64,000 nucleotides of DNA from Lactuca virosa (lineage: Eukaryota > Streptophyta > Magnoliopsida > Asterales > Asteraceae): NCBI GenBank assembly GCA_928212115.1, contig CAKMRJ010005745.1, positions 96,450,297-96,514,296 of the forward strand. Reading direction: 5' to 3'. Below, in pieces: positions 31,464 to 43,152 of this stretch (positions are counted from its first letter, which is position 1; every line of letters starts with the position of its first letter). The translations under genes were made by a program, and so were the position numbers. Below the pieces are notes generated by a model. It saw only the letters and a list, made by a program, of their open reading frames with translations. It was not told where the DNA came from and ran no database searches.

Positions 31464-34400
31464 TGTCACACCCCCGAACCAGACGACAGAAACGTCCGAG
31501 GGCTCGCGTGAATTAAATTGAATATCATCACAATGATCATACATGAAACACAACATAAACTTCACCATGCATTAATACATAACGATTGACATTGTTCACA
31601 TCCAGTACATTGTTTAAATATTACATATCCATAGCATCAATTGTTTGAGAGTTTTCAAAACGTAACATCCTAACATACTTGATATTACCCTGCAGCTTAC
31701 CTGTTACCTGAGAATACAAGTTATTTTGAAAAAACGTCAACATATGAAATGTTGGTGAGTTCATAAGCAGGGTTGTGATAAAAATGATTTGTGTAGTTTT
31801 TAAAACCCAGAAAATCCGATATTTTCTGAAAAGACGAGTGTTTACCAAAGTGTGAAGATCCATAAGTTGGTGCATGAATGATTTCAAAACGTGTATAAAT
31901 GGGAAGTTTTGCATTATAGTTATAAAAAATACAAGAGAGTGATGTTGATTTCCTCGAAAACCCCGATGTTTTCCGATAACATAATATAATTATTTCAAAT
32001 TGTTATATCGCCACGACGAATGGTTTTGATTACTCTTCCTTGATTACTTGGATGGTATTGAATTTATTTAATTATGTGAGTCGTTATAACCATGGATAAT
32101 AATGACTAGTTCGTCTGTCTTGGCATCCTAAAGTACGCCAGAATTGATCTTAAGATTTTGTCACCCTAGACTGGCCGAGTCTAACTGTAGCGGACAGCTG
32201 AGGTGTGGGGAGTCACCCCCGTATAGATCTATACACAAACTCTCGCTCTCCTTCCAGGAGACTTTGATTATAACTACAGACTACGAACGACCCTTAGAGG
32301 TGTCGCCCGCTATTGCTCACTTAATCCAAACAAAATTGTTTACTATTGATTAACGACCTGTATTTGTTTACTTTGATTTCAAATAAGTCTAACAAACGTG
32401 GAGAAGAGGAATACAAGGTCCTGCTAATTACGTGTGTTATTTAAGGCTGTTGGTTATACGAAGGACACATTGGCCCATTTCATATTTGATTAAATTTGGA
32501 CCTTACTAGCAATGCTAATGGGCCACCAAGGCCCAATAGCATATAGGTGCCATTGAGGGTCCTTTAAACATGTAATTGGGTCACTGGAGGCCCAATAAAC
32601 ATTTATTATTAGTGTTAGGCCCAAAAGTCATGGCAATGGGCCACGAAGGCCCAATAAGCATGATTAGGATCTTTCAAGCCCAAGTATTTGGATATTTACT
32701 TGTTTTAGGTATAGTATAATCGTTGGAAAGTTTGATTTAACGATTGTTATCTTCGTATCGGCACGAGGCCGGTCGGTTGTTTATAACGATATTTGGAATT
32801 ATACGTATATTCATCTTTCTATTTTCAAGAGTTGTAGTTTGGTATTTTTGACTCAAATATCTTAAAAACGAAATAATTGGTTCAAAATGTTGGTTTGGCC
32901 TTTTCAGCCCTTCTTTAGTAAAAATAACAATTTTAGTCCCTTGTTTTGAAAAAGGAACATTTTAGGCCCTTAAACCATTTTCTTGGCATTTTTGACCCAT
33001 AGACTTGTTAAGTGATGTTTTTAGTTCAAAAATTTCTCTTTGGCAGTTTCAGCCCTTCCAGTAAGGAATTTTTTAGTTAAAACCCAAACTTTTCGCAACT
33101 TTTACAATTTTGGCCCAAAATCCAAAAGGTTTACATTTTTTATCCTTGTTTGGAAAATAAATCATTTTAACCCCTGAATTGGTTTTGTTTACCCTTTTAC
33201 CCCCTGTTTTGAGAAGTTTATCATTTCAATCCCTTGAAAATTATCTTTTTCGCAATTTTGGGCTCAATGGGCCGAAAAGCCCAAAAATTGGCCCATTAAG
33301 CTACAAATTACATTTCTAGTCCTTTGAAGAGCATAATATTCATAAAAACATTTATTTTAACTGTTTTGACTCTTTTGATCCTTAAGAAAATCGTGAATGG
33401 CAATTTTAACCCAACTTTTGTTTATTTGACAAATTAAGCCCAAAAATGGGTTTTATGTTGCAATATGTTTATTATAATCTTAGAGGGTAATTTTCTTGAC
33501 TTGTTTAGTGTAATATATCTTAGATCATATTTGTTTTCCTTCTTGTGCCATAGATCTCGAGATTTCTTCCCTTTTTGTTACATTTTTACCACATAAACAC
33601 ATAAAATCACACATACATACATGAAATCTTACATAACATACAAATACACATAGATCTACACATTTTACTTGTATTCTCACCCATAAAACTTGTGAAACCG
33701 AAAAGAGAGGGGTATGAACTCACCTTTTCTTGTGGATCTCGGTTTTGAAGAAGAAGTGAAAGAGTTTGATGTTATTTTCGGCCCTAGCAAGCTTTCTTGG
33801 ATGGATCTCGAACTTAGTAGGTTTTTAGGAGTATGATCACCAAAAACTTACTTAGAATGAGTGATCTAACATGAAGATGAAGTTATACAACTTAGGTATG
33901 GTAGGAATTACCAAGAATTGATGATTTTTGATGATGAAACTCTTCTTGAAGATGTCCAAATTCTCAAAAATTTGAGAGAAGATGTAAGAGTGTTCTTGTG
34001 AGTGTTTGGGAGAATTTGGAAGAGTGTGAGTGTGTGTGATGGGTTCTCGGCCGAAGAAGAAAAAGGGAGTGGAGAAAAGAGAGAGTGAAGTGATGGATGC
34101 TTGGAAGTATGAGATAGTTGCATGGATATCCCAAGTATAATTGTGAGGTGGCATATAAAAGTCAACTCTTTCTCCCTATGTTTTGTATTTGGGCCGAGAG
34201 AGGTAGAGGAAAGAAATAATTTGGGGCCTTTTTGTGCTTAAATCCATATTATGGCCCATTTGATGATTTTCGGCCCAATTGGTCTTTGGATATGGTTCAC
34301 GGCCCAAAATAAATCAAAGAATGAGTTTTATGGCCCATTAGGGCTAATTAGATTTGTTATGGCCCAATAAGGCCCATTAAAGATAACCTAGTTCATTTTA

Positions 34401-34712
34401 GGCTTATAAGGCCCATAATATTAAGTTTCATGCAAATGGGTCCAATTAGGGCCCATTTAAGAGTTTCTAAGCCCAAAAAGTCAAATTGGAAGCTTATTGG
34501 TCCATTAGGCCCAATAAGAAAATCCTAGTCCAAAATGGATTTAAACCGGGATTTTTGGGGCTTCCAACTTTTGTGACTATTTGGAAGTTGGTATAGGGTA
34601 TTTGATGGAATTTGTGGTTATTGAATAAGCACCATGCAAGTTTTCAAGTTTTAGCTACAACGTCAGTCTTTGTTAAGTGTTTACAACGTATCAGAAATTC
34701 CTAGTTCTGACA
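31464..34712 (-). repeat. Solo LTR L (3.25 kb, gypsy-type) inside integrase of E
   Basis: TG...CA ends and a perfect target duplication ACCCA (31459-31463 and 34713-34717). The plus strand begins TGTCACACCCCCGAACC, which reversed matches the ...GGGGTGTGACA 3' end of E, so the LTR is in minus orientation. Many GGCCCA motifs lie at 32470-32680 and 34180-34530. No internal domain and no second LTR, so it is a solo LTR from LTR-LTR recombination. Short frames inside are not genes. Confidence 0.92.
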
Positions 34713-34717
34713 ACCCA

Positions 34718-35591
34718 GGTTCAGATAAGATGTATCTGGATCTTAAAAAGCTATACTGGTGGCCTAACATGAAAGCAGAGATTGCTACCTTCGTGAGTAA
34801 ATGCCTTACTTGCGCCAAGGTCAAGGTCGAATACCAGAAACCCTCAAGTCTACTACAACAGCCGGAGATACCTGAATGGAAGTGGGAGCGGATCACTATG
34901 GACTTCATAACCAAGTTGCCCAAGACAACGGGTGGAGAAGCTTACAAGAACCTACATATGGGTCATCGTCGACAGATTGACCAAATCCGCACACATCCTG
35001 CCTATAAAAGAAACAGACAAGATGGAGAAGCTTACAAGAACCTACATTCGGGAGATTGTACGACTGCACGTTGTTCCCATATCCATTATCTCGGACAGAG
35101 ATAGTAGATTCACTTCGAGGTTCTGGCAGTCGCTATAAAGTTCCCTAGGAACTAGGTTGGACATAAGTACAGCCTACCATCCACAGACCGACGGACAAAG
35201 TGAGAGGACTATCCAAACCTTGGAAGATATGTTGCGAGCCTGTGTGATCGACTTTGGGAAAGCATGGGATACTCATTTACCCCTTGTCGAATTTTCCTAC
35301 AACAACAGTTATCACACGAGCATAAAGGCTGCTCCATTCGAGGCCCTCTATGGCCGAAAGTGCAGATCCCCTCTGTGCTGGGTTGAGGTGGGTGATACCC
35401 AGTTAGCTAAAGGACGAGTTCCTGAAAGCACTCTCACGGGTCCAGAGATCATTCGGGAAATGACAGAGAATATCGTTCAGATTCGTGAACGATTGAAAGC
35501 CTCTAGAGACCGACAGAAAAGCTACGCAGATAAACGAAGGAAATCGTTGGAATTCCAGGTGGGCGACCGTGTTCTATTGAAGGTCTCACCC
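34718..35591 (+). pseudogene. pol: Element E integrase
   Basis: It resumes at GSDKMYLDLK.LYWWP.MK, gives the C..C half of the zinc finger (CLTCAKVK), then the catalytic core W.RI.MDFITKLP (first Asp), DRLTKSAHILP, IISDRDSRFTS (second Asp) and ISTAYHPQTDGQSERT (Glu), followed by YGRKCRSPLCW and the C-terminal RQKSYADKRRK..EFQVGD.VLLKVSP. A templated 24-nt duplication at 34933-34956 shifts the frame. A TAA at 35136 and a TAG at 35592 also interrupt it. The three catalytic residues remain. Confidence 0.88.
34933..35046 (+). repeat. 24-nt direct repeat in integrase of E
   Basis: TGGAGAAGCTTACAAGAACC plus TACA occurs at 34933-34956 and 35023-35046, 90 bp apart. The second belongs to the normal integrase (MEKLTRTYI); the first replaces the usual sequence before IWVIVDRLTK and causes the frame change. 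Confidence 0.85.
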
Positions 35592-35594
35592 TAG

Positions 35595-36005
35595 AAAGGT
35601 TTGATACGCTTCAGAAAGCGTGGAAAGCTAAATCCAAGATACATAGGGCCTTTCGAGATTCTCGCGAGAATCGGTCCTGTAGCTTACAAACTTAAATTAC
35701 CACACGAACTCAGTAGCGTACATTCTACTTTCCACGTCTCGAACTTGAAAAAGTGTCTGTCCGACGAGACTCTTGTAATCCCACTCGACGAGATTGAGAT
35801 CAACGAAATCCTCAACTTCGTGGAAGAACCTGTAGAGATCATGGACCGGGAGGTCAAGCAAACGAAACAAAGCTGTATCCCGATAGTGAAGGTTCGCTGG
35901 AACGCCAAGCGAGGACCTGAATTCACTTGGGAGCGAGAGGATCAGATGAAACTGAAATATCCTTGTCTTTTTTACTTAGTTATTTGTAACTACTTAGTTG
36001 CTTAA
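35595..36005 (+). CDS. pol: Element E integrase C-terminus with chromodomain-like end
   Basis: The frame continues after the TAG at 35592, which sits where Trp is usual. FRKRGKLNPRYIGPFEIL.R.G.VAYKL.LP.EL..VH..FHVS.LKKC is the GPF/Y module. The last 60 residues (LNFVEEPVEIMDREVKQTKQSCIPIVKVRW, EFTWEREDQMK) resemble the C-terminal chromodomain of plant Tekay/Del-like chromoviruses, which can guide integration into particular chromatin. It ends with a stop at 36003, just before the polypurine tract. Confidence 0.85.
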   Translation, partial: KGLIRFRKRGKLNPRYIGPFEILARIGPVAYKLKLPHELSSVHSTFHVSNLKKCLSDETLVIPLDEIEINEILNFVEEPVEIMDREVKQTKQSCIPIVKVRWNAKRGPEFTWEREDQMKLKYPCLFYLVICNYLVA

Positions 36006-36032
36006 ACTCTAATTTCGGGACGAAATTCCTTC

Positions 36033-36046
36033 TAATGGGGGAATGA
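36033..36046 (+). other. Polypurine tract of element E
   Basis: AATGGGGGAATGA immediately precedes the LTR start TGTGACAACCC at 36047. Confidence 0.85.
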
Positions 36047-36258
36047 TGTGACAACCCGAAATTTCTATTATGTACAACCATTCACTTCAATAGAAGTCAG
36101 AACTGTTTCTGCTAACTTTTAAGCTTTTTGGAGTCAGTTTGAGTGTTTTAAAGCTTAGTACTTCAGGAGATAACTGGAGAGAGGATACCCTAGGGTTTAT
36201 TGTGCATCAATAAAGTCTCAAAACTCCAAGAGTTTGGAGTTTACGGCCCAAACATGGT

Positions 36259-36274
36259 GTTTACGGCCGTAAAC
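36259..36274. repeat. GTTTACGGCCGTAAAC palindrome in the E LTR
   Basis: Perfect 16-bp palindrome ending 10 bp before the TATA box; a partial copy GTTTACGGCCCAAAC lies at 36239-36253. In the solo LTR the same site is GTTTACGGCCATAAAC, with one change. Confidence 0.9.
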
Positions 36275-36283
36275 TCTAAGGAG

Positions 36284-36291
36284 TATAAATA
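36284..36291 (+). promoter_or_regulatory. TATA box of the E 3' LTR
   Basis: TATAAATA within GGAGTATAAATATGACAC. The same box is at 43390-43397 in the solo LTR. Confidence 0.75.
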
Positions 36292-38542
36292 TGACACTTA
36301 GTCATTTTTATCACTTTTTCACCTTTTCAAGTCTAGAATCCAATTCTCTCTCAAGTATCATCCGACTTTTCTTAAAGATATTCAAGAAAGTAAGTGTTTC
36401 TTGCCTTGTTTAGTTGATCTCTTCCTTGATCTAGTGATCTTACATGATTTCATCCTTGAAATCATTCCATTTGTGTAGATCTTCAAGTGTTCTTCATTTG
36501 ACCAAGAACACCAAGAACACACACTAGTGTTCTTGGACTTTAAACACCCTTACAAGCTTCAATATTGTAAGTACTCTTACCCTAGTGTGTAATAAGGCTT
36601 GTTACACTTGCTAATCAACTAGAAATCACAAAGAAACACAAGATCAAAGGTGTTTACGGTCAAGACATGTTCTTGGACCGTAAACCCTAATGAAAGGGCC
36701 ATTGTGAGCCCTAGTCCCTTACCAAGCCTTGGATACATATATGTGTTATTATATGTTAACTAGGATCCTTGTGTGTGCTCAAGTCTTCACTAGACACTTA
36801 GCATCCTATAGCATCCGTTCATCCAAACCACTCACTACAGGTGAGTTCATACCCCTTAATCAACCTTTTAAATGATTTTAAATGCTTTTATGGGGGGGAT
36901 ACAAGTTGAACTATTATAGTTATTATATCAATCACATGTGATTAATAATTACCAAACAAGTGGATTTCTTACTTTTCAAAACTGTGTTATCAAACAAGCT
37001 ACTTCAAACTGTTTTTACAAACTCTGTTACATGTCAAATACTTTTATTAAACTCTTTTACATGTCAGATACTTTTATTAAACTCCTTTACATGTCAAATA
37101 CTTTTATTAAACTCTTTTAAACTTATATTTTGTTAATTGTGTATCTATATAGATATAGTTATATAAGTAGGATTGAAAGGACTTAGGACTGATAGCTGAC
37201 CTTACCTCCTGTTCCTTGTTTGGTTAGGGACTTAGGGTATCGGTTGTTTATCCGAAGGTCGTTTGAATCCTAGTTATATATTATGTATATGTATATAGAT
37301 ATAAAAGTTCCTTCTTTCTATTCAATACCTTTAGGTAGCAAAGGTATACAAACATGTTCATACATATAAACAACATTACTAGTAAACTATAATAGGCCTA
37401 GTTTAGGAAGTTACTAATACTATTACTAGAACAATGAAACATACAAGGAGTCAGTTCATACATACATACTAGACAGAGAGAGAACATACAATACAGCTAG
37501 TACATACTATACATTACAATACAGCTAGTACATACTATACATTATATAAAGGAACATACTATTATGAAAAACAGAGAGAACATACATACATACTAGACAG
37601 GGAGAGAACACACAATACAGCTAGTACACACAATACATATACAAGGACACCACTACAGATATGTGAGCCACGTAACGGGGCATGGCATCACCTGTCATGG
37701 CTCGTTTTGTATCCAGAATCTCCTTAAGTGGAGAGAGTTGAGTTTGTGTATAGATCTATACTGGATTGACTATCCTACACCTTGCTGCTCGCTACAGTGG
37801 GACTTGCAAGTCTACGGGTGCCAAACGTCATTCCTTCCGACGTCTAACATCGTCGTGTTTCTAGTCGGTAGTATGGTACGAGCCGATCACATGATACTTT
37901 AAATAACAAATGGTGTAAGGTAGTTAGTACAGCGGTAGTTACTTAATACAACACTACATTACTATTTTATTTCCCATTGCATTCACTTTGTGATCTTCAC
38001 ACAATGAACAGTAATGTAAAAACTATATTTTTGGTTAATGATAGTCAGATTTGGGAAAATACATACTCTTACAAGAGACACACATACAAACACTTGATGC
38101 CTTGGTAGAAGGCTACTTTTAGTAGTAAAACATAGGGTTTTCTAGGAGATTCAAACATTTTACAAAGATACACAAACTTTTACAAACTTACACATCACAT
38201 ACTTACAAACACTTTCATACAAACACAGACACTAAAATACTTATGATCTCACCAGCTTTAAAGCTGATACTCCCTTTCAAAATAACTTGTATTCTCAGGT
38301 CACCAGTAGACAGGTACCGACGCCAGGTTTTTGAGAAGATGGAGCTCGTTCAAGACTCATCTTTTATTTTGATTCATATTTTTGGTGTCTATTAACTTGA
38401 CAGAACACACTTGTATTAAATTATATTATTAATGCAATGGATGATGTTGTTGCTTGTTTACTACTATTCATTGTTGTGATACTGAACATGATGTCCCCTA
38501 CCCCGAACGATTCCGCCGTTCCGGTTTTTGGGGTGTGACAGA

Positions 38543-38555
38543 TTGGTATCAGAGC
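38543..38555 (+). other. Second, orphan primer site after the E 3' LTR
   Basis: TTGGTATCAGAGC follows LTR 36047-38540 but only 7 bp of leader remain before LTR F sequence begins at 38560. A primer site after a 3' LTR is not expected in a simple insertion. Confidence 0.88.
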
Positions 38556-38559
38556 ATTG

Positions 38560-40233
38560 GGCCCAACTCCTCATATGGGCCTTACCTCAAAGCCCATTAA
38601 TTATTCTAGTCCATTTGCTTGATCTTGAATGGCCCATTAGTAACCCAATCATCAAGGCCCAACAATTAACCCAAGTGAAATTAGGGTTTTCACATAAAAT
38701 GACGATTAGGGTTAAGTTTTCCTACTTAACCCCTTAAGGACTTAACCCATTAAGTCCCACATGGTCTTAGGTTAATTTGTAATGATTATTAAATATTATT
38801 TTAAGTTCATTAAACAATTCCGATGTGGTCCCGATAAGTCCCAATAGGGCTTTTATTGCATTAGGGTGTTCCAAACCCTAATTAGGGTTTCCAACCCATA
38901 TTAGCCCAATAGGCCCAATAGCTAAGTCCTTAAGCTCATTAGGGTTTTCCTTAGATTAATTAGCGTCCATTAGACCCATTAGGGTTTTCACTAGGCCCAG
39001 CAGTCTCATGTTTGGGCTTTTAGGTCCAATAGGGCTTTATTGGGCCCATTAGGGTTTTAGTCCCTTGTCCAAACATCCAAACCGAATCACAACATCAACA
39101 AGGCACACCGCCACCCGACGGCGGCCGGTGGCGGCAGGAGGCGGCAGCCACCACCCTACTGGTGGGTTTGAGATTTCTATATTATATTTTGGCACCATTA
39201 CAATGTACAACTCGATAGTACACACACACACACACTCACTAATAATAACACACACGCACACACAGCCACCCTTGTGGTGGCCGGTGGTGGTAAGTGGTGG
39301 TATCCACCATGGCTGGCGGCCATGGTGGTTAACTCCTTAGTTTCCTGCCAAACACATAAACTCAAACATTAGGCTTGAAACAGCAATACACGAACATCAC
39401 AATAAAATCACGGAACACACCCACATGGCCTACCACGAGGTGGCAGCGGCGGCTGGATGACTCCCGTGTTCGTTGGAGGCTGAGGGAGGAGAAGAAGAAT
39501 GGATGAAATCCGGTGGCACTATCGTCGTCTGGGAAGGGCAGCAGCAGCGGCTCACAGCGACAGTAGATGCACCGGCTCGCGGCGGCAGCTTCGGTGGTGC
39601 AAGGGCAGCAGCGGCGGTGGGAAGCGCAACAGCGGCGGCTGGAGAGTCGCTACCAGTGGTCGCCACAACACCACCTCTTCTCCAGTCTTCAACCGATGCA
39701 GCAAAACCCTTAGGTTACCTTCGTCTTCGCCATTGTCAGCACATGATCACTGGCGGCTGGAGGGGAAGCGGGAGGTATAAGGGTGGGGGGTGACGGCTGG
39801 GTTATAAGTTAGGGTTAGGGTTCCTTAGGTTTATATACCCGCCCCCATGAACTGATTGCCATAATGAACTTATGGCCCCTCCCTTCAGATTATTTTCGAA
39901 ATAAACCCCATATTACCCCTTAAACCCCATCTTCTGAAAATCCTTACAAATAAGGTCCGGAATTTACCAACCAGCCCCTAAGCTTCCAAAATCTCTTCAA
40001 TCGAGTCCCAATAATTCACCATTTAGACTCTGCCTTCATAAATATTTACGAAACTAACCTGAACTTACATTTTAACCCTCGACTTCTAAAACTCTTTACA
40101 GAATAAATTCCGGATAATCCAATTTATAACATTTGGCTCCCAGAACCGACATCTCACTGAACATTATGAATTTTAGGGCTACTACTCTTCATAAATTTTA
40201 TCTATTTATCTATTAAATAAACAGGGTGTTACA
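38560..40233 (-). repeat. Partial LTR F, duplicate copy
   Basis: Corresponds to 19439-21090. Starts mid-LTR at GGCCCAACTCC and ends CAGGGTGTTACA. It has the same GC island with small in-frame-length differences near 39540-39630. Confidence 0.85.
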
Positions 40234-41781
40234 AAACTCTTGAAACTTGCTCAAGTTTTCGAGTTCTAGGAGCCTTCATAATTTTTGTACATATAAACTT
40301 AGCATACAAGCATAATAAGCAATTAATTCAAGGTTTAAATCAAGGTTTTGACTTGCATTCCCCCCAAAAACTATAAAAATCTCGAAAAAGTAGGGGTATG
40401 AAGCTCACCTTGAGTTGGTTAATGAGTTGGTTGGAGTGATGGGATGAAGATCTCAAGCCTAAGCTCTTGGATGAATGAGGAGAAACTTCCTGGGAAGGAA
40501 TGTTGTCCTAAGGGTTTTTATCACATATTATATGAATAAATAATATGGCTTTTTCTTGCAAAAGATGTAAAATACTAGATTAATGGAATATCAACCTAAC
40601 ACCTTAAGGAGCACTGGACGAGTGAGCCTTAACAAAATCCTTGCTTTTGCTCTTGAATGAAGTATTGAGAGGATATGGGGAAGTGGGAGAAGAAGTGTAG
40701 AAGTTTAAAATCCCCCACTGTCATTGCTTTAAGAGGAAGGAAAAAGGGAGAGGGATAGATGCATGGAAATCTATTGGTTCAAACATTGTTATTTGGTGGT
40801 TCTTGCATGGGGTTATTGTGAGTTGCATGGGAAATGGGATTACATCCCATCATAAAAGTCAAACCCTCTTCTCCACCTAGGATTCCTTTATAGATTTTGG
40901 ATTTTTATTTATGTTAATTATGTTTAAAATAATTAAATTTGGCATAAAATAGGGGTTTAAGTGGTCTAAGTTATGAAAAATACGAGTTTGAAGGAATTCC
41001 TGACATCAAAATCTCCTAAAATGAAGAAACGTTCCGAAATGGACAAAATTCCGGAGCCAAATAGTGAGTTTCGGAGTCAGGCCATAAATTTCGAAGCTCT
41101 ACTCAAGTTCCGGAGTGGATTCGAGAGGTTCCGGAGTCATTTATCAAAAATCCGAAGTCAAAGGTAAGTTCCGAAACCGCTTACTCAATTCTGGAGTGCC
41201 TCTTCCGAAGTGCGAAGGAGTCTGGTGCGAAGCTGCTCGGTGGTTGGTCCTTCCGGCGCGAGGCGAGTTCTTCCGGGCATAATAGAATGTTCCGAAACAA
41301 GGTTGTCTGGAGCAACCCAAAGGCTTCCGGATGCGAAATGGTCCGGATGAAAGGGTATTCCAGAGTCAAGAGGCTCCTATGTGCGAAAATGCTTGTTTCC
41401 TTTAGGAGATCCGAAGCTTCCTAAGGGTTCCGAACTAGGTTTGCTCCTTCAAGTTTTCTCCTTTCGTTTGAGTTGTTTTTCGACTAAGGGAGATACATGG
41501 AGAGATTTGGGAGAGATTTGAGATACTTAGAGAGATTTGGGAGAGATTTGAGATGCTTAGAGAGATTTGGGAGAGATTTGAGATGCTTAGAGAGATTTGG
41601 GAGAGATTTGAGATACATAGAAGATTGGGAGAGATTTGAGATATGTAGAAAGATTTGCATTATAAAAATACATGGCTCATTAGGAATCATAATGTAAACT
41701 TTAATGAGTTGATACAAGCCTTACAATAATTGATGCTTACATGAGAGCAAAATTTCCTAGCTAAAAAGGCTAGTTGTGACA
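40234..41781 (-). repeat. LTR G, duplicate copy
   Basis: Corresponds to 21091-22643. Same tandem repeat (41488-41645), TCCGGA cluster (41030-41430) and TATAAAG (40886-40892). Confidence 0.65.
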
Positions 41782-43152
41782 ACACCCTATAGTTCTTCAC
41801 GAAAGGCCAACGCATCGATTGCACCTTCTACTGATACAACTTTATTCCTTTGAATAACCTCATCTGTTATAATGAACAACATAACCAACGATCGAAAATG
41901 GATGATAACCAAAACCCTAATGGTCCTTCACATACTCAACAAAACCCACAAGAGAATACTCTTCCCGAACCAAGAAGAAGCCGATCGATTGATCACTAAT
42001 AGTCCATTTAACCAATGGTAACCGACCCATGCCGCGAGCTAACCAAGTTCTCTATATCTGATACCCAATCTTAGCGGCTCAAATGCCCTACTCTCAAGAT
42101 CCTTGTAGCTTCCGAAAGGAACTACTGATCATAATGAGTTCCTACACGTCGGCTTCCTTCCGTAAGGACAACACATGCGTCTTGAAGACATAATAATGAC
42201 AGAAACTTGTGTTGCACTCGATCTGCCCAATCCTTGAAAAATACAACAAGGAAATTCTTATTCAAGATCCCTTTAATGGTAGCCTACCTTCCTTCTATCA
42301 TGCAACAATAACTCTGGATTCAAAAACCTCGCACACTTGAGTCGTAGGTTCTTCATATCGTAGTACTGAAACTACAAAATTGAACCGACCAATGGTCCTT
42401 GGCCAGAATACCTAGTTCTCCCCACTTAAGGTCGAACTATCACCCAAAGGTGTTGCAACCAATCGTATCTCAAACTAACTCAACAAGAATAACCACCTCG
42501 GACCCTTGGATGATGCAACACACGCAAGAGGATCTTCCAGATAAGGACCAAGTCAACCCTAAGAGGATTATGAATTTCAGATGAAGACCTCAGAAATTCC
42601 CAATCGTAACCACCTTTAACATTCAGGATTTCATGCAAATACATAAGCAAACACCGACTTACTATCCAAAACATACGTTACTAGCCTGCAATCCCAACCA
42701 CCAATCCGGTACCATACTTGTCTATATCCAAGGAAGACAAAACCTTGATCACGTTACTAACTATACATACCATATCAATCCTTCTGTGCACTCCCACACT
42801 GTCATACAGCCGCCCAACACTGTAGCCACATGCCCCACCACAGCTCCAAAAACTACATTCCTGCTCACCCCTTCTCTGAACTCGGAAAACTAAAAGGACC
42901 CAATCCTTACCATAGATAGCGACATTCCAAACAATCCATCAACCATTCAGCTTTCAGTTGCAGCCCTCAAGCTGATCCTAACAATCGTTTCCTTCTCGAG
43001 TCCTGCGGCTCAAATGCATGGCCTCGTGAAAAACCGTCGAGACCTCAAAATCAACATACTCATACAGGTTTTCACCATTCAACCCAAACACATATCGCCA
43101 CTAGGGTCCAAAACAATTACGAGACCCATCCTCATGCCTGAGCAACCATAAC
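41782..43152. other. Decayed interior of element I, copy 2
   Basis: 1.37 kb without recognisable coding. It ends in ATAAC (43148-43152), the target duplication of the E LTR. It continues beyond that LTR at 45684. Confidence 0.6.

Larger units (their letters stand above)
23962..38540 (+). mobile_element. Ty3/gypsy element E (chromovirus-like), with nested solo LTRs K and L
   Basis: Plus-strand order: truncated LTR, PBS, extra ORF, gag with zinc knuckles, protease, RT, RNase H, integrase, C-terminal chromodomain-like end, polypurine tract, 3' LTR. RT before integrase makes it Ty3/gypsy. Without K and L the interior is about 6.06 kb. At least six premature stops make it inactive. The 3' LTR is followed by a second primer site instead of flanking DNA, evidence of recombination with another copy. 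Confidence 0.92.
36047..38540 (+). repeat. 3' LTR of element E (2.49 kb)
   Basis: TGTGACAACCC to ...GGGGTGTGACA. It keeps the promoter region missing from the left LTR: GTTTACGG palindromes (36239, 36259), TATAAATA (36284). It is followed not by a target duplication but by a primer site, so its right border was created by recombination. Confidence 0.92.
19439..38558. repeat. First unit of a large tandem duplication
   Basis: The block from mid-LTR F through LTR G, decayed element I and the E LTR (19439-26236) is repeated at 38560-45678 in the same order and orientation. Unit 1 additionally contains the interior and 3' LTR of E. The join is a sharp junction just after the E primer site at 38558. 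Confidence 0.88.
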
